DNA of 64,000 bases, from contig NZ_BAABGM010000025.1 of assembly GCF_039541575.1 (NCBI RefSeq), forward strand, positions 85,324-149,323, in the 5' to 3' direction. The DNA comes from Fodinibacter luteus (lineage in GTDB: Bacteria; Actinomycetota; Actinomycetes; Actinomycetales; Dermatophilaceae). The notes below the pieces were generated by a model, which was not told the origin of the DNA, did not search any database, and worked only from the letters and a program-made list of their open reading frames with translations. Below are positions 24,611-33,489 of this stretch, in pieces (position 1 is the first letter of the stretch; every line of letters starts with the position of its first letter). The position numbers were made by a program, and so were the translations under genes.

Positions 24611-27544
24611 TCAGGCCTGCGTCGCGGGCCGCGCGCCGGCCGCCTTCGTCGCAGCGGGCCCCGTCGCAGCGTCCTTCGTGGCAGTCGCCTTCGCGGCACT
24701 CGACTTCGTTGCGGCCGCCTTCGTCGCCGTCGCCTTCGTGGCAGCCGCCTTCGTCGCGCTCGCGTTCGTCGCGGTCTTGCTCGCGGCCGTCTTCCGGGTC
24801 GCCGTCTTGCGCGTCGCCGTCTTCTTCGTCGGTGCCTTCTTCGTCGTCCGCTTCTTCACCGGCCCGCGCGCCCGCTTGTCGGCGAGCAGCTCGTAGCCGC
24901 GCTCAGGAGTGATCTTCTCCGGGTCGTCGTCCTTGCGCAGGGTCGCGTTCGTCTCCCCGTCGGTGACGTACGGCCCGAACCGGCCGTCCTTGACGACGAC
25001 CGCACGCCCCGACACGGGGTCGGTGCCGAGCTCAGCGATCGGTGGCTTGGCGGCCGCGCGCCCCCGCTGCTTGGGCTGGGCGTAGATCGCGAGGGCCTGC
25101 TCGAGGGTGATGTCGAACAGCTGCTGCTCGGTCTCGATCGAGCGCGAGTCGGTGCCCTTCTTGAGGTAGGGCCCGTACCGGCCGTTCTGAGCCGTGATCT
25201 CCTCCCCCGAGTCGGGGTCGACGCCGACGACGCGCGGCAGGGACAGCAGCCTCAGCGCCGTGTCGAGGTCGATCGTCGCGAGGTCCATGTCCTTGAACAG
25301 GGATGCCGTGCGCGGCTTGGCCCTGGCCGCCTTGCCCCGCCCCTTGGCCGGCGCCTCGTCGGCCTCCGGCAGCACCTCGGTGACGTACGGGCCGTACCGG
25401 CCGGCCCGGGCCACGACCTCGTGGCCGGTCGACGGGTCCGTGCCGAGCACGCGACCGTCGTCGGCCGCGGTCTCGAGCAGCTCGCGCGCCAGGGCCGGGG
25501 TCAGCTCGTCGGGGGCGATGTCGTCGCCGATCGTGGCCCGCCGAGGCGCGGCCGGGGCGGCGCCCTCACCCAGCGCCGCGGCATCCGTCACCTCCCCGGT
25601 GCTGGGGTCGACGCCGGCCGGCACCGTCTCCTCGACATAGGGGCCGTAGCGCCCGACCCGCACGACGATGCCCTCCCCGATGTCGATCGTCGAGATGGCG
25701 CGGGCGTCGATGTCGCCGAGGTCGTCGACGAGGTCGCGCAGGCCCTCGGCCGAGGTCGCCTCGTCGCCGAAGTAGAACCGCCGGAGCCACGCCGCGCGCT
25801 GCTCGTCGCCGCGGGCGATGGCGTCGAGGTCCTCCTCCATCGAGGCGGTGAACCCGTAGTCGACGAGCCGCGAGAAGTGCTCCTCCATGAGCCGGGTCAC
25901 GGCGAACGCGAGCCAGCTCGGGATGAGGGCCGACCCTCGGTTCGACACGTAGCCGCGGTCCTGGATCGTCCCGATCGTCGAGGCGTACGTCGAGGGGCGG
26001 CCGATGCCGCGCTCCTCCATCGCCTTGACGAGGGTCGCCTCGGTGTAGCGCGGCGGCGGGGAGGTCTCGTGGCCGAGCGCCTCGGCGCGCACGGTGCGCA
26101 GCGCGGTGCCCACCCCGAGGCGGGGCAGTCGGCGCTCCTCCTGGGCCTCGTCCTTGCGACGGGTCGCCTGGCGCTCGTCGCGACCCTCCTCGTAGGCCGC
26201 GAGGAAGCCGCGGAAGGTGATGACCGTGCCGGACGCCGACAGCTCGACGGCTCGCGCCGGCGCGCCCTCGCCGAGCGTCGCCCCGAGCCGCACGGATGCC
26301 GTGGAGCCCCGGGCGTCGGCCATCTGCGAGGCGACGGTGCGCTTCCAGATGAGCTCGTAGAGCGCGTACTCCTCCCCCCGCAGCTCGCCGCTGACCTGGG
26401 CCGGCGTGCGGAACCGGTCGCCGGCCGGGCGGATCGCCTCGTGCGCCTCCTGGGCGTTCTTGACCTTCTTCTCGTAGCGGCGGGGGGCGTCGGGGACGTA
26501 CTCCCCGCCGTAGAGGTCGCGGGCCTGCTGGCGGGCGGCGGCCAGCGCGGCATCCGACAACGTCGTGCTGTCGGTGCGCATGTAGGTGATGTAGCCGTTC
26601 TCGTAGAGCCGCTGGGCGACCCGCATCGCGTTGCGGCTGTTGAGGCGCAGCTTGCGCGAGGCCTCCTGCTGCAACGTGCTCGTCGTGAACGGCGCGCTCG
26701 GGCGGCGCGTGTAGGGCTTCTCGGACACGTCGGTGACGGTCACCTCGGATGCCGGGAGCGCGGCGGCGATGCCGGTCGCGGCGGCCTCGTCGAGCTGGAC
26801 CGCCTTGGCCGTGGTGAGGGTGCCGTCGTCGGCGAAGTCGCGGCCGGTGGCGACCTTGCGGCCGTCGACGCCGGTGAGCCGGGCCGTGAAGACGTTGGAC
26901 TCGCCGTCGGGGGTGAAGTCGCCCTCGACGTCCCAGTAGCTCGCCGCCCGGAAGGCCATCCGCTCGCGCTCGCGCTCGACGACGAGCCGGGTCGCGACGG
27001 ACTGCACCCGCCCGGCGGACAGGCCGGCCTTGACCTTGCGCCACAGCACCGGGCTCACCTCGTAGCCGTAGAGGCGGTCGAGGATGCGGCGGGTCTCCTG
27101 GGCGTCCACGAGGTGGGTGTCGACCTCGCGGGTCGTGTTCGCCGCGCGCTGGATGGCCTCCTTGGTGATCTCGTGGAACACCATCCGCTTGACCGGGACC
27201 TTGGGCTGGAGGGTCTCGAGCAGGTGCCAGGCGATCGCCTCGCCCTCGCGGTCCTCATCCGTGGCGAGGTAGAGCTCGTCGGCGCCCTTGAGGAGCGCCC
27301 TGAGCTCGCGGACCTTCTTCTTCTTGTCGGCGTCGACGACGTAGTAGGGGTCGAAGTCGTCGTCGATGTTGACCCCGAACTTGCCGAACGGGCCCTTCTT
27401 CATCTCCGGGGGCAGCTCGCTCGGGGTCGGGATGTCGCGGATGTGGCCGACGGACGCCTCGACGTCCCAGTCGGCGCCGAGGTAGCCGGCGATCGTGCGC
27501 GCCTTGGCCGGTGACTCGACGATGACGAGCTTGCGTCCTGACAT
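24611..27544 (-). CDS. topA: DNA topoisomerase I
   Basis: This 977-residue type IA topoisomerase relaxes negative supercoils. It begins SGRKLVIVESPAKARTI (Toprim), with acidic triad region DEDREGEAIAWH near residue 115, and has the catalytic tyrosine in ENGYITYMRTDSTTLS near residue 320. Four C-terminal GRYGPY-type repeats stand in place of zinc fingers, followed by a Lys/Ala/Thr-rich tail of about 85 residues with ATKAT-like repeats, typical of actinobacterial TopA and thought to hold DNA. The ATG at 27544 has CAGGTGC upstream. Confidence 0.97.
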   Translation of the reverse strand: MSGRKLVIVESPAKARTIAGYLGADWDVEASVGHIRDIPTPSELPPEMKKGPFGKFGVNIDDDFDPYYVVDADKKKKVRELRALLKGADELYLATDEDREGEAIAWHLLETLQPKVPVKRMVFHEITKEAIQRAANTTREVDTHLVDAQETRRILDRLYGYEVSPVLWRKVKAGLSAGRVQSVATRLVVERERERMAFRAASYWDVEGDFTPDGESNVFTARLTGVDGRKVATGRDFADDGTLTTAKAVQLDEAAATGIAAALPASEVTVTDVSEKPYTRRPSAPFTTSTLQQEASRKLRLNSRNAMRVAQRLYENGYITYMRTDSTTLSDAALAAARQQARDLYGGEYVPDAPRRYEKKVKNAQEAHEAIRPAGDRFRTPAQVSGELRGEEYALYELIWKRTVASQMADARGSTASVRLGATLGEGAPARAVELSASGTVITFRGFLAAYEEGRDERQATRRKDEAQEERRLPRLGVGTALRTVRAEALGHETSPPPRYTEATLVKAMEERGIGRPSTYASTIGTIQDRGYVSNRGSALIPSWLAFAVTRLMEEHFSRLVDYGFTASMEEDLDAIARGDEQRAAWLRRFYFGDEATSAEGLRDLVDDLGDIDARAISTIDIGEGIVVRVGRYGPYVEETVPAGVDPSTGEVTDAAALGEGAAPAAPRRATIGDDIAPDELTPALARELLETAADDGRVLGTDPSTGHEVVARAGRYGPYVTEVLPEADEAPAKGRGKAARAKPRTASLFKDMDLATIDLDTALRLLSLPRVVGVDPDSGEEITAQNGRYGPYLKKGTDSRSIETEQQLFDITLEQALAIYAQPKQRGRAAAKPPIAELGTDPVSGRAVVVKDGRFGPYVTDGETNATLRKDDDPEKITPERGYELLADKRARGPVKKRTTKKAPTKKTATRKTATRKTAASKTATNASATKAAATKATATKAAATKSSAAKATATKDAATGPAATKAAGARPATQA

Positions 27545-27658
27545 GGGTGCACCTGATCCGTTCCGTCGACCCACGTGCAGCGGATTCGTCGCTGCTCCGA
27601 CGTGGAGACGCCCCGACGGTAGCGCCCGCACGACGCTTTCGTGCAAACCGGTCGTGGT

Positions 27659-28510
27659 TCAGACCCCGAGCGCCCGCTCCACCGCGGCCCGCATGACGTC
27701 CCGGTCGGGCTCGACCCCGGTCCAGTGCCGCACGGCGAGCGCGCCCTGGCCGACGAGCATGCCGAGGCCGTCGAGGGTCACGGCCCCCCGGGCCGCGGCG
27801 GCCCGGAGCAGGGCGGTTCGGGGTGGGGACACGACGACGTCCGCGACGACGAGCCCGTCGCCGAGGCTGTCGAGGTCGACGTCGACGAGGGCGTCGCCGT
27901 CGCCGAACCCGACCGACGTCGCGTTGACGAGCACGTCGGTGGTGTCCGGCACGGCGTACGTACGGTCCCAGGCGACGAACGTTGCCGGCACCGCCGTGCC
28001 GGCGGTCACGACCCGGGCGAGCTCCTCGCCCCGACGAGCGTTGCGGTTGACCACCGTCACCGAGGCGGCTCCGGCGAGCGCCGTCTCGACCGCGACCGCA
28101 CGGGCGGCGCCCCCGGCGCCGAGGACGACGACCTCGAGGCCGGTCGGGTCGACGACGGTGCGCAGCGACTCGACGAACCCCTGCCCGTCGGTGTTGTGTC
28201 CCACGAGGTCCCCGTCCGTCGCCACGACGGTGTTGACGGCGCCGATGACCTCGGCCGACTCCGCGAGCAGGTCGAGGTGGTCGATGACCGCGACCTTGTG
28301 CGGCAGCGAGCAGTTGAAGCCCGCCCAGCCCATGGCGCGAGCCCCGGCGACGGCGTCGCCGAGCGACCCGGGCGCCACGTCGCAGTTGAGGTACCTGGCG
28401 TCCAGGCCGTGGTGCCGGTACGCGGCCTCGACCATGGCGACGGTGGGGTTGCCGACCGCGGGGGTGGAGAACGACCCGGTGTGGACGCCGAGGAAGGTCG
28501 CCGTGCTCAC
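27659..28510 (-). CDS. aroE: Shikimate dehydrogenase family protein
   Basis: This 283-residue NAD(P)-dependent enzyme reduces 3-dehydroshikimate, or acts on quinate in related members. The substrate domain shows GFNCSLPHK (catalytic Lys) and NTDGQGFVESL (Asp), and the Rossmann domain shows GAGGAARAV and VVNRNARRGEEL. The usual N-terminal GxPixHSxSP motif is altered to HTGSFSTPAVGNP, so this may be a shikimate dehydrogenase-like or quinate-type member rather than the main AroE. The GTG overlaps the GNAT stop by 4 bp (GTGA). Confidence 0.82.
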   Translation of the reverse strand: MSTATFLGVHTGSFSTPAVGNPTVAMVEAAYRHHGLDARYLNCDVAPGSLGDAVAGARAMGWAGFNCSLPHKVAVIDHLDLLAESAEVIGAVNTVVATDGDLVGHNTDGQGFVESLRTVVDPTGLEVVVLGAGGAARAVAVETALAGAASVTVVNRNARRGEELARVVTAGTAVPATFVAWDRTYAVPDTTDVLVNATSVGFGDGDALVDVDLDSLGDGLVVADVVVSPPRTALLRAAAARGAVTLDGLGMLVGQGALAVRHWTGVEPDRDVMRAAVERALGV

Positions 28511-28989
28511 CGCGTCGGCCCGGTGGCGAGGTCGAGGGCGAGGATGACCTCGCCGTCGGGGTCGAGCTCGCCGGTCGGCACGAACCCGAGCCCCTCGTAG
28601 AACGGCTGCGGTGAGCCCTCGCCCGGGACGCAGCTCGTGAGCAGGGTGTCGGCCCCGTCGGCACGCACCGCCTCGGCGACGAGGGCGACCGCGGCGGCGC
28701 CGATGCCCCGCCCCTGGTACCGGGCGTCGACGAGGAGGCGCCACAGGTAGTAAGGACCCCACATCTCGCCGGGGACCGGCACGACGTCCCACGCCACCAT
28801 GACGAAACCGGCGGGGATGCCGTCGGCCAGCACGGCGCGCATCCAGGCGTTCCCCTCGGGCTCGTCGACGGCGTCGACGAAGGACTGCTCGACCGAGGCG
28901 ACGAAACCCTCCTGGCCGGGGGCGACCCGCAGCGCGCGGACGGCATCCTCGATGTCGGGACCGATCTCGCGCAGCGTGACGGATGGCAT
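28507..28989 (-). CDS. GNAT-family N-acetyltransferase
   Basis: This 160-residue acetyltransferase has the acetyl-CoA motif YQGRGIGAAAVALVAEAV and C-terminal SPQPFYEGLGFVPTGE. The central WGPYYLWRLLVDARYQGRG matches a GNAT subgroup common in actinobacteria. The substrate is unknown. The ATG at 28989 (MPSVTLREIG) was preferred over a start 24 codons upstream because the domain begins here. It overlaps aroE by 4 bp and would be co-transcribed with it. Confidence 0.87.
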   Translation of the reverse strand: MPSVTLREIGPDIEDAVRALRVAPGQEGFVASVEQSFVDAVDEPEGNAWMRAVLADGIPAGFVMVAWDVVPVPGEMWGPYYLWRLLVDARYQGRGIGAAAVALVAEAVRADGADTLLTSCVPGEGSPQPFYEGLGFVPTGELDPDGEVILALDLATGPTR

Positions 28990-29084
28990 GGCCACAGGAG
29001 ACCATGGACGCGGCGTCGCGTCGAGGGAACACCCGGGCGAGGCACATGGTTGAATCTTCAATGAACTTGACCGAGGAGCCTCGC

Positions 29085-29891
29085 ATGAGCCCGACCGCCC
29101 GCGCCACCGATCGCCAGCCCGTCCTCTACCTCAGCCACGGGGCGCCCCCGCTCGCCGACGACGAGCGCTGGACGGCGGAGCTCGCGGCGTGGTCGAGCGA
29201 CCTCCCGCGCCCGACGTCGGTGCTCATGGTGTCGGCGCACTGGGAGCTCGCGCCCGTCGCGGTGTCGGCGACGTCGGGCGAGGTACCGCTGCTCTACGAC
29301 TTCTGGGGCTTCCCCCAGCGGTACTACGAGGTGACCTACGACGCCCCCGGCGCGCCCGGCCTGGCACGGTCGGTGGCCGGCCTGCTCTCAGGGGCCGGCG
29401 AGGCCCTCCACCAGGACCCGGCGCGCGGGCTCGACCACGGGGCGTACGTCCCGCTCAAGGAGATGTTCCCCGAGGCCGACGTTCCGGTGCTCCAGCTGTC
29501 GATGCCGACGCTCGACCCGCAGCGGCTGTTCGACCTCGGCCGGCGCCTGGCCCCCCTGCGCGACGAGGGCGTGCTCATCGTCGGCTCGGGGTTCACGACG
29601 CACAACCTGCGCTGGTTCGACCCTGGCGCCCCGTCGGACGCGCCGCCGCCCGCCCCGTCGGCCGAGTTCGACCACTGGGCGGCCGAGGCCGTCGGGGCCG
29701 GTGACGTCGACGCCGTGCTCGACTTCCTCGCCAAGGCCCCCGCGGCCCGCGAGGCCCACCCACGTACCGAGCACTGGGCGCCGCTCTACGTCGCGCTCGG
29801 CGCGGCGTCGGCCTCGGGTGGGGTCGCCGCCCGCAGCGTCATCGAGGGCTTCTGGTTCGGGCTGAGCAAGCGCTCCTGGCAGTTCGCCTGA
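29085..29891 (+). CDS. LigB-type extradiol ring-cleavage dioxygenase (DODA/YgiD family)
   Basis: This 268-residue class III extradiol dioxygenase homologue resembles 4,5-DOPA dioxygenase. Metal-site motifs are YLSHGAPPL near residue 16, VSAHWELAPVAVS near 49 and LDHGAYVPLKEMFPEADVPVLQLS in the middle. YDFWGFPQRYYEVTYDAPG is characteristic of YgiD. The ATG at 29085 follows ACCGAGGAGCCTCGC; an earlier ATG at 29061 is possible. Its natural substrate is unknown. A perfect 17-bp hairpin lies 24 bp after the stop. Confidence 0.9.
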   Translation: MSPTARATDRQPVLYLSHGAPPLADDERWTAELAAWSSDLPRPTSVLMVSAHWELAPVAVSATSGEVPLLYDFWGFPQRYYEVTYDAPGAPGLARSVAGLLSGAGEALHQDPARGLDHGAYVPLKEMFPEADVPVLQLSMPTLDPQRLFDLGRRLAPLRDEGVLIVGSGFTTHNLRWFDPGAPSDAPPPAPSAEFDHWAAEAVGAGDVDAVLDFLAKAPAAREAHPRTEHWAPLYVALGAASASGGVAARSVIEGFWFGLSKRSWQFA

Positions 29892-29915
29892 CGGTTCGCC
29901 TGACCTCGACTCATG

Positions 29916-29960
29916 GCACATCACCCACGCCCCGAGGGTCCCCGGGCGTGGGTGATGTGC
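29916..29960. terminator. Perfect 17-bp hairpin between convergent genes
   Basis: GCACATCACCCACGCCC (29916-29932) is exactly inverted at 29944-29960 around an 11-nt loop. It lies between the ends of the dioxygenase (plus strand) and the dienelactone hydrolase (minus strand), so it could terminate both. No T-run follows on either side. Confidence 0.7.
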
Positions 29961-29994
29961 AGTCAGTCGGGCGATCCGGGGCGGGCGGGCGCAG

Positions 29995-30696
29995 TCACGG
30001 CCCGAGGTGGTCGTGGAGGAAGGCCTCGATGCGCCCCCACGCGTGCTCGGCCGAGGCCGGCTGCGGACCCGCCCGCAGCAGCAGGCGCGACACCGGCGCG
30101 GCGTACCACGGGGCGTTGTCCGCGTCGTTGAGGAAGGAGTGCCCGGCCCCCGGGTACTCCTCGACGTCGTGCGGCACCCGCCGCGCCTCGAGGGCGCCCT
30201 CGAGCCGCCGCGCCGCCCCGCGGAGTAGGAGGTCACGCCCCCCGTAGCTCGCCACGACCGGACACGCACCCTCGAGCACGTCCAGGTCGCGGGGCAGGAT
30301 GCCGTAGTTCACCGACGCGGCGTCCCACCCCGGGCGGCCCGCGAGCAGCAGCGCGAACGACCCGCCCATGCAGAACCCGATGACTCCGACCGCGCCCGAG
30401 CACGGCGCGTCGTCGAGCAGGGCGGTGCGGGTGGCCTCGAGGTCCTCGAACGCCCGGCCCCGCCCGCGGCCGATCGCCGCGAACGTCCGCGCGAGGCAGA
30501 CCGGCCTGCGCCCGCGGGCCAGCAGGTCGGGGGCGAGCACGACGAACCCCATCGCCGCGACCCGGTCGGCCGAGCGGCGCATGACGTCGTCGAGGCCGAA
30601 CGCCTCGTGGACGAGCACCACCCCCGGCCACGGCCCGACACCGGAGGGCACCGCTCGGTATGCCGGGAGGTCGCCGACCGTCGTCATCTCACCCAT
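29995..30696 (-). CDS. Dienelactone hydrolase family protein
   Basis: This 233-residue alpha/beta hydrolase has the dienelactone hydrolase nucleophile motif GFCMGG (catalytic Cys), with VLVHEAFGLDDVMR near the N-terminus and GAGHSFLNDADN holding the catalytic His. Members hydrolyse dienelactones or act as general carboxyl esterases. TACCGT ends 6 nt before the ATG at 30696, so the transcript is probably leaderless; an ATG three codons in is an alternative. It converges on the extradiol dioxygenase but is not co-transcribed with it. Confidence 0.9.
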   Translation of the reverse strand: MGEMTTVGDLPAYRAVPSGVGPWPGVVLVHEAFGLDDVMRRSADRVAAMGFVVLAPDLLARGRRPVCLARTFAAIGRGRGRAFEDLEATRTALLDDAPCSGAVGVIGFCMGGSFALLLAGRPGWDAASVNYGILPRDLDVLEGACPVVASYGGRDLLLRGAARRLEGALEARRVPHDVEEYPGAGHSFLNDADNAPWYAAPVSRLLLRAGPQPASAEHAWGRIEAFLHDHLGP

Positions 30697-30792
30697 GGCG
30701 CGACGGTACGCGCCGGGTCGCCCGGTGGACCGGTGGCCCGGAAGCCGTGTGTCGTCGCACCGGACGGGCGTCGCGGGTCCTACATTGCAGGC

Positions 30793-31434
30793 ATGGCAGA
30801 CATCGTGCTGGGCCTGTTCGCGATCCTCGCCGGAGGCGTCATGGTCTTCAGCGGGCAGTTCGTGCTGCGGTTCATCCTTCCGATCTGGGGCTTCTTCGCG
30901 GGGTTCGCCTTCGGGGCAGGGCTGTTCGCCGAGCTTGCCGACGAGCGCTTCCTCGGCACGCTGCTCGGCTGGGTGTCGGGGTTCGTCCTCGCCATCGTCT
31001 TCGCGCTGCTCGCGTACCTCTACTTCGCGGTGGCGGTCGTGCTCGCGATGGCCGCCTTCGGGTTCGCGATCGGCTCGGGCCTCGTCGTCGCCCTCGGGAT
31101 CGACTGGAGCTGGGTGGCCGTCCTCGTCGGCCTGGTGTTCGGTGCCATCCTCGGGCTCGTGGCGGTCCTCGGCAACATGCCGATGGTCGTGCTCTCTGTG
31201 GTCAGCGCCATCGCCGGAGCGGTCAGCGTCGTCGCGGGGATCATGCTCGTCGTGGGCTCGCTCGAGTCCGCCGACTTCACGCAGGGCACGGTCACCGAGA
31301 CGATCCAGGACGGCTGGGGCTGGTACGCCCTGCTCGTCGTGCTCGCCCTCGTCGGCATCGTGGTCCAGACCCGCCAGCGCCTGGTCATGGAGCGCAGCAT
31401 CCAGGAGTCCTGGTACGCCCAGAGCGCTCGCTGA
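30793..31434 (+). CDS. DUF4203-like multi-pass membrane protein
   Basis: This 213-residue protein has about seven hydrophobic helices with small loops (MADIVLGLFAILAGGVMVFSG first; GWGWYALLVVLALVGIVVQ last) and a short charged cytoplasmic tail. The Gly-rich helix pattern resembles DUF4203/TMEM198-like proteins; this is a resemblance by eye. TACATT ends 6 nt before the ATG at 30793 with no ribosome-binding site. It stands alone between the hydrolase and the mycothiol-linked operon. Confidence 0.75.
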   Translation: MADIVLGLFAILAGGVMVFSGQFVLRFILPIWGFFAGFAFGAGLFAELADERFLGTLLGWVSGFVLAIVFALLAYLYFAVAVVLAMAAFGFAIGSGLVVALGIDWSWVAVLVGLVFGAILGLVAVLGNMPMVVLSVVSAIAGAVSVVAGIMLVVGSLESADFTQGTVTETIQDGWGWYALLVVLALVGIVVQTRQRLVMERSIQESWYAQSAR

Positions 31435-31614
31435 CCCGGCACGCCACCGCCGGCGCACCCGGCATCCCGCCCGCCTCACCGGTCCCGCCCGCGCCATCGC
31501 CCCGCCGGCGCACCCGGCATCCGGTGCCTCGGCCCGGAAGACGCGATCCGCGGCGGCCCGGGAGGCGATGAACATCAACAGGCTGGTCGGCAGCTCCCGT
31601 TCCACCTGACCCCC

Positions 31615-31668
31615 TTCACATGGTCCTACAGTCGAACTACAATGGTTCGATCGTAGGACCATTGTAGT
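31615..31668 (+). promoter_or_regulatory. Promoter with overlapping inverted-repeat operators
   Basis: A TTCACA -35 (31615-31620) and TACAAT -10 (31638-31643) are separated by 17 bp. Three dyads overlap it: ATGGTCCTAC / GTAGGACCAT (31620-31629, 31653-31662), ACTACAATGGT / ACCATTGTAGT (31636-31646, 31658-31668) and TCGAAC / GTTCGA (31632-31637, 31645-31650). All arms are perfect. The stretch is AT-rich for this genome. GGAAGGAGGGG follows as ribosome-binding site for the gene at 31687. Confidence 0.85.
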
Positions 31669-31686
31669 GGGAAGGAGGGGAGGCCG

Positions 31687-32319
31687 ATGGACGCCACGCC
31701 CGATCCGACGGTCGTCGACTTCTGGTTCGACCCGGTGTGCCCGTACTCGTGGACGGCATCCCGCTGGCTCCTCGAGGTCGGGCAACGCCGCCGGCTCCGG
31801 GTGCGCCACCACGTCATGAGCCTGTACCTGCTCAACGCGCACCGCACCGACGTCGCGGCCGACTACCGACGCGTCCTCGACGACTCCCGAGGGCCCTCCA
31901 GGGTCGCCACCGCAGCAGTGACGAGGTTCGGCGACGACGTCCTCGGGGCGTTCTACACCGCCTTCGGCGAGGTCGTGTTCGACCACTGGAGGCACCCAAG
32001 CAGCGCCGAGTACCACGTGGCGGTCCGTGTGGCCCTGCCCCGGGCCGGCCTGCCGCCCGACCTCGAGGACGCCATGGAGTCCGACGAGCACGACGAGGCC
32101 CTCCGGCGCAGCCACGAGACCGGCATCGCCCCCATCGCCGGTGACGTCGGCACGCCGATCACCCACCTCGACGGCGTGGCCGTCTACGGCCCGGTGCTCA
32201 ACGCCATCCCGCGTGGCGACGACGCCGTCCGGGTCTTCGACGGCACCCGGCTCCTCGCCGGCTACCCACAGTTCTTCGAGCTCAAGCGCACCCGGGTGCG
32301 CCCACCGGTGTTCACCTGA
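31687..32319 (+). CDS. DsbA-fold mycothiol-dependent nitroreductase-like protein (Rv2466c family)
   Basis: This 210-residue thioredoxin-fold protein matches the actinobacterial Rv2466c family, whose characterised member is a mycothiol-dependent oxidoreductase that reduces nitro compounds. The start VDFWFDPVCPYSWTASRWLL aligns with the active-site helix, but the motif is CPYS (C18, S21) rather than the CPWC of Rv2466c, so only the nucleophilic Cys remains. The cis-Pro loop is GDVGTPITHLDG. A strong ribosome-binding site precedes the ATG. It is followed 12 bp later by a second mycothiol-type enzyme gene. Confidence 0.88.
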   Translation: MDATPDPTVVDFWFDPVCPYSWTASRWLLEVGQRRRLRVRHHVMSLYLLNAHRTDVAADYRRVLDDSRGPSRVATAAVTRFGDDVLGAFYTAFGEVVFDHWRHPSSAEYHVAVRVALPRAGLPPDLEDAMESDEHDEALRRSHETGIAPIAGDVGTPITHLDGVAVYGPVLNAIPRGDDAVRVFDGTRLLAGYPQFFELKRTRVRPPVFT

Positions 32320-32331
32320 CGGGAGGACGCG

Positions 32332-33018
32332 ATGACCACGATGACCCCGGACGAGGCGGATGCCGTGTGGTCCGCCATCGACGACCAGCGGGAGCGCACC
32401 GCCGCCCTCCTCGAGCAGCTCACCGCAGCGCAGTGGGACCACCCGTCGCTGTGTGAGGGCTGGACGGTCCGGCACGTCGCCGCCCACCTCACGACGCAGC
32501 GGGAACGCATCCGGGACGCCGTGGCCTTCGTCGTGCGCCACCCCCGGATCCTGCGCGGCGGGTCCCTGAACGCGACGATCCACGACTCCGCCGTCGTGCA
32601 GGCCGGCGTGCTGTCCGAGCGGGAGATCGTCGCCACCATCAGGGGCATGATCGGCTCACGCCGGCACAACGCCTTCGTCACGCCGCTCGAGACGCTCACC
32701 GACATCCTCGTCCACAGCCAGGACATCGCCCACCCCCTGCGCCTCGGACTCGACCTGCGGCCGGCGGCGGGTGCCATGGCGGCGACCCGCCGGTGGGACA
32801 CCCGCGGGACGTGGCTCGCCACCGTCAACCGGAGGCTGGCCCTCGAGGGCTACCACCTCACCGCCACCGACACCGCATGGAGCCGCGGGCAGGGGCCGGA
32901 GGTCGCCGGACCGGTCGGTGCGCTGCTCCTGATGCTCACCGGCCGGCCGGCCGGTCTCGAGCAGCTCACCGGCGCGGGGGCCGACGAGCTGCGCTCGGTG
33001 ACCGCCCGGCCGGTCTAG
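32332..33018 (+). CDS. Maleylpyruvate isomerase-type (DinB-like) mycothiol-dependent enzyme
   Basis: This 228-residue protein belongs to the MDMPI/DinB-like superfamily, metal-dependent four-helix-bundle thiol transferases that use mycothiol in actinobacteria. The N-terminal domain has WDHPSLCEGWTVRHVAAHL with a metal-ligand His, THxxTQRERIRDA-type helix and VHSQDIAHPL with further His residues; the C-terminal segment ends VGALLLMLTGRPAGLEQL. It is 12 bp downstream of the Rv2466c-like gene with GGGAGGAC upstream, so the pair forms an operon behind the dyad promoter. The substrate is unknown. Confidence 0.87.
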   Translation: MTTMTPDEADAVWSAIDDQRERTAALLEQLTAAQWDHPSLCEGWTVRHVAAHLTTQRERIRDAVAFVVRHPRILRGGSLNATIHDSAVVQAGVLSEREIVATIRGMIGSRRHNAFVTPLETLTDILVHSQDIAHPLRLGLDLRPAAGAMAATRRWDTRGTWLATVNRRLALEGYHLTATDTAWSRGQGPEVAGPVGALLLMLTGRPAGLEQLTGAGADELRSVTARPV

Positions 33019-33051
33019 CACCCCGGCATCCGCCCCGCCTCGGGGCCGGGA

Positions 33052-33489
33052 TCACTCAGCCTTGGGGTCGTAGTCCGCGAAGGCGGCCCACATGACGAAC
33101 ACGTCCAGGACGATGATGAGGACCGCCGCGATCGGGTAGAACGGGATCCACAGGAAGCTCGCCATCATGCTCACCGTGACCACGGCGACCGTCACCCCAC
33201 GCGCCCACATCACCCGCCGCCGCAGGGACCACCCGGCCGCCACGGCCGCGACACCGAGCAGCAGGTGGGCCCAGCCCCACGTGGTGATCATGTCCTCGCC
33301 GAGGAAGTAGCCCCTCGGCGGCGCGACGAACTCCTCGCTCAGCAGCGCCGTGAGCCCGTGCACGACGTGGAAGGCACCGACGACCACGAGCAGCACGGCG
33401 GCGAAGGACGTCGACTGCGCCCGGCGCACGCTCCGGTCGGGGTGCAGGGGGCGGCCCCGCGAGTCGAGCCTGCGGTCGTGAAGGGTCAT
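33052..33489 (-). CDS. DUF7144-like four-helix membrane protein
   Basis: This 145-residue protein has a basic N-terminal stretch and four hydrophobic helices (AAVLLVVVGAFHVVHGL, WGWAHLLLGVAAVAAGW, GVTVAVVTVSMMASFLWIPFYP, AAVLIIVLDVFVMWAAF). The spacing and the WGWAHLLLG and IPFYP motifs fit a common actinobacterial integral-membrane family (DUF7144-like). Function is unknown. GGAAGGACGG precedes the ATG at 33489. It converges with the mycothiol operon. Confidence 0.8.
   Translation of the reverse strand: MTLHDRRLDSRGRPLHPDRSVRRAQSTSFAAVLLVVVGAFHVVHGLTALLSEEFVAPPRGYFLGEDMITTWGWAHLLLGVAAVAAGWSLRRRVMWARGVTVAVVTVSMMASFLWIPFYPIAAVLIIVLDVFVMWAAFADYDPKAE

Noticed and set aside
22919..27514. Antisense frame of about 1500 codons opposite the glycosyltransferase and topA
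   Set aside because: Same shadow effect; it spans two well-supported genes on the minus strand.
29085..33018. Aromatic meta-cleavage cluster (extradiol dioxygenase, dienelactone hydrolase, hydratase, isomerase-like)
   Set aside because: The genes are on opposite strands, in separate units and without further pathway enzymes; no coherent pathway can be drawn.
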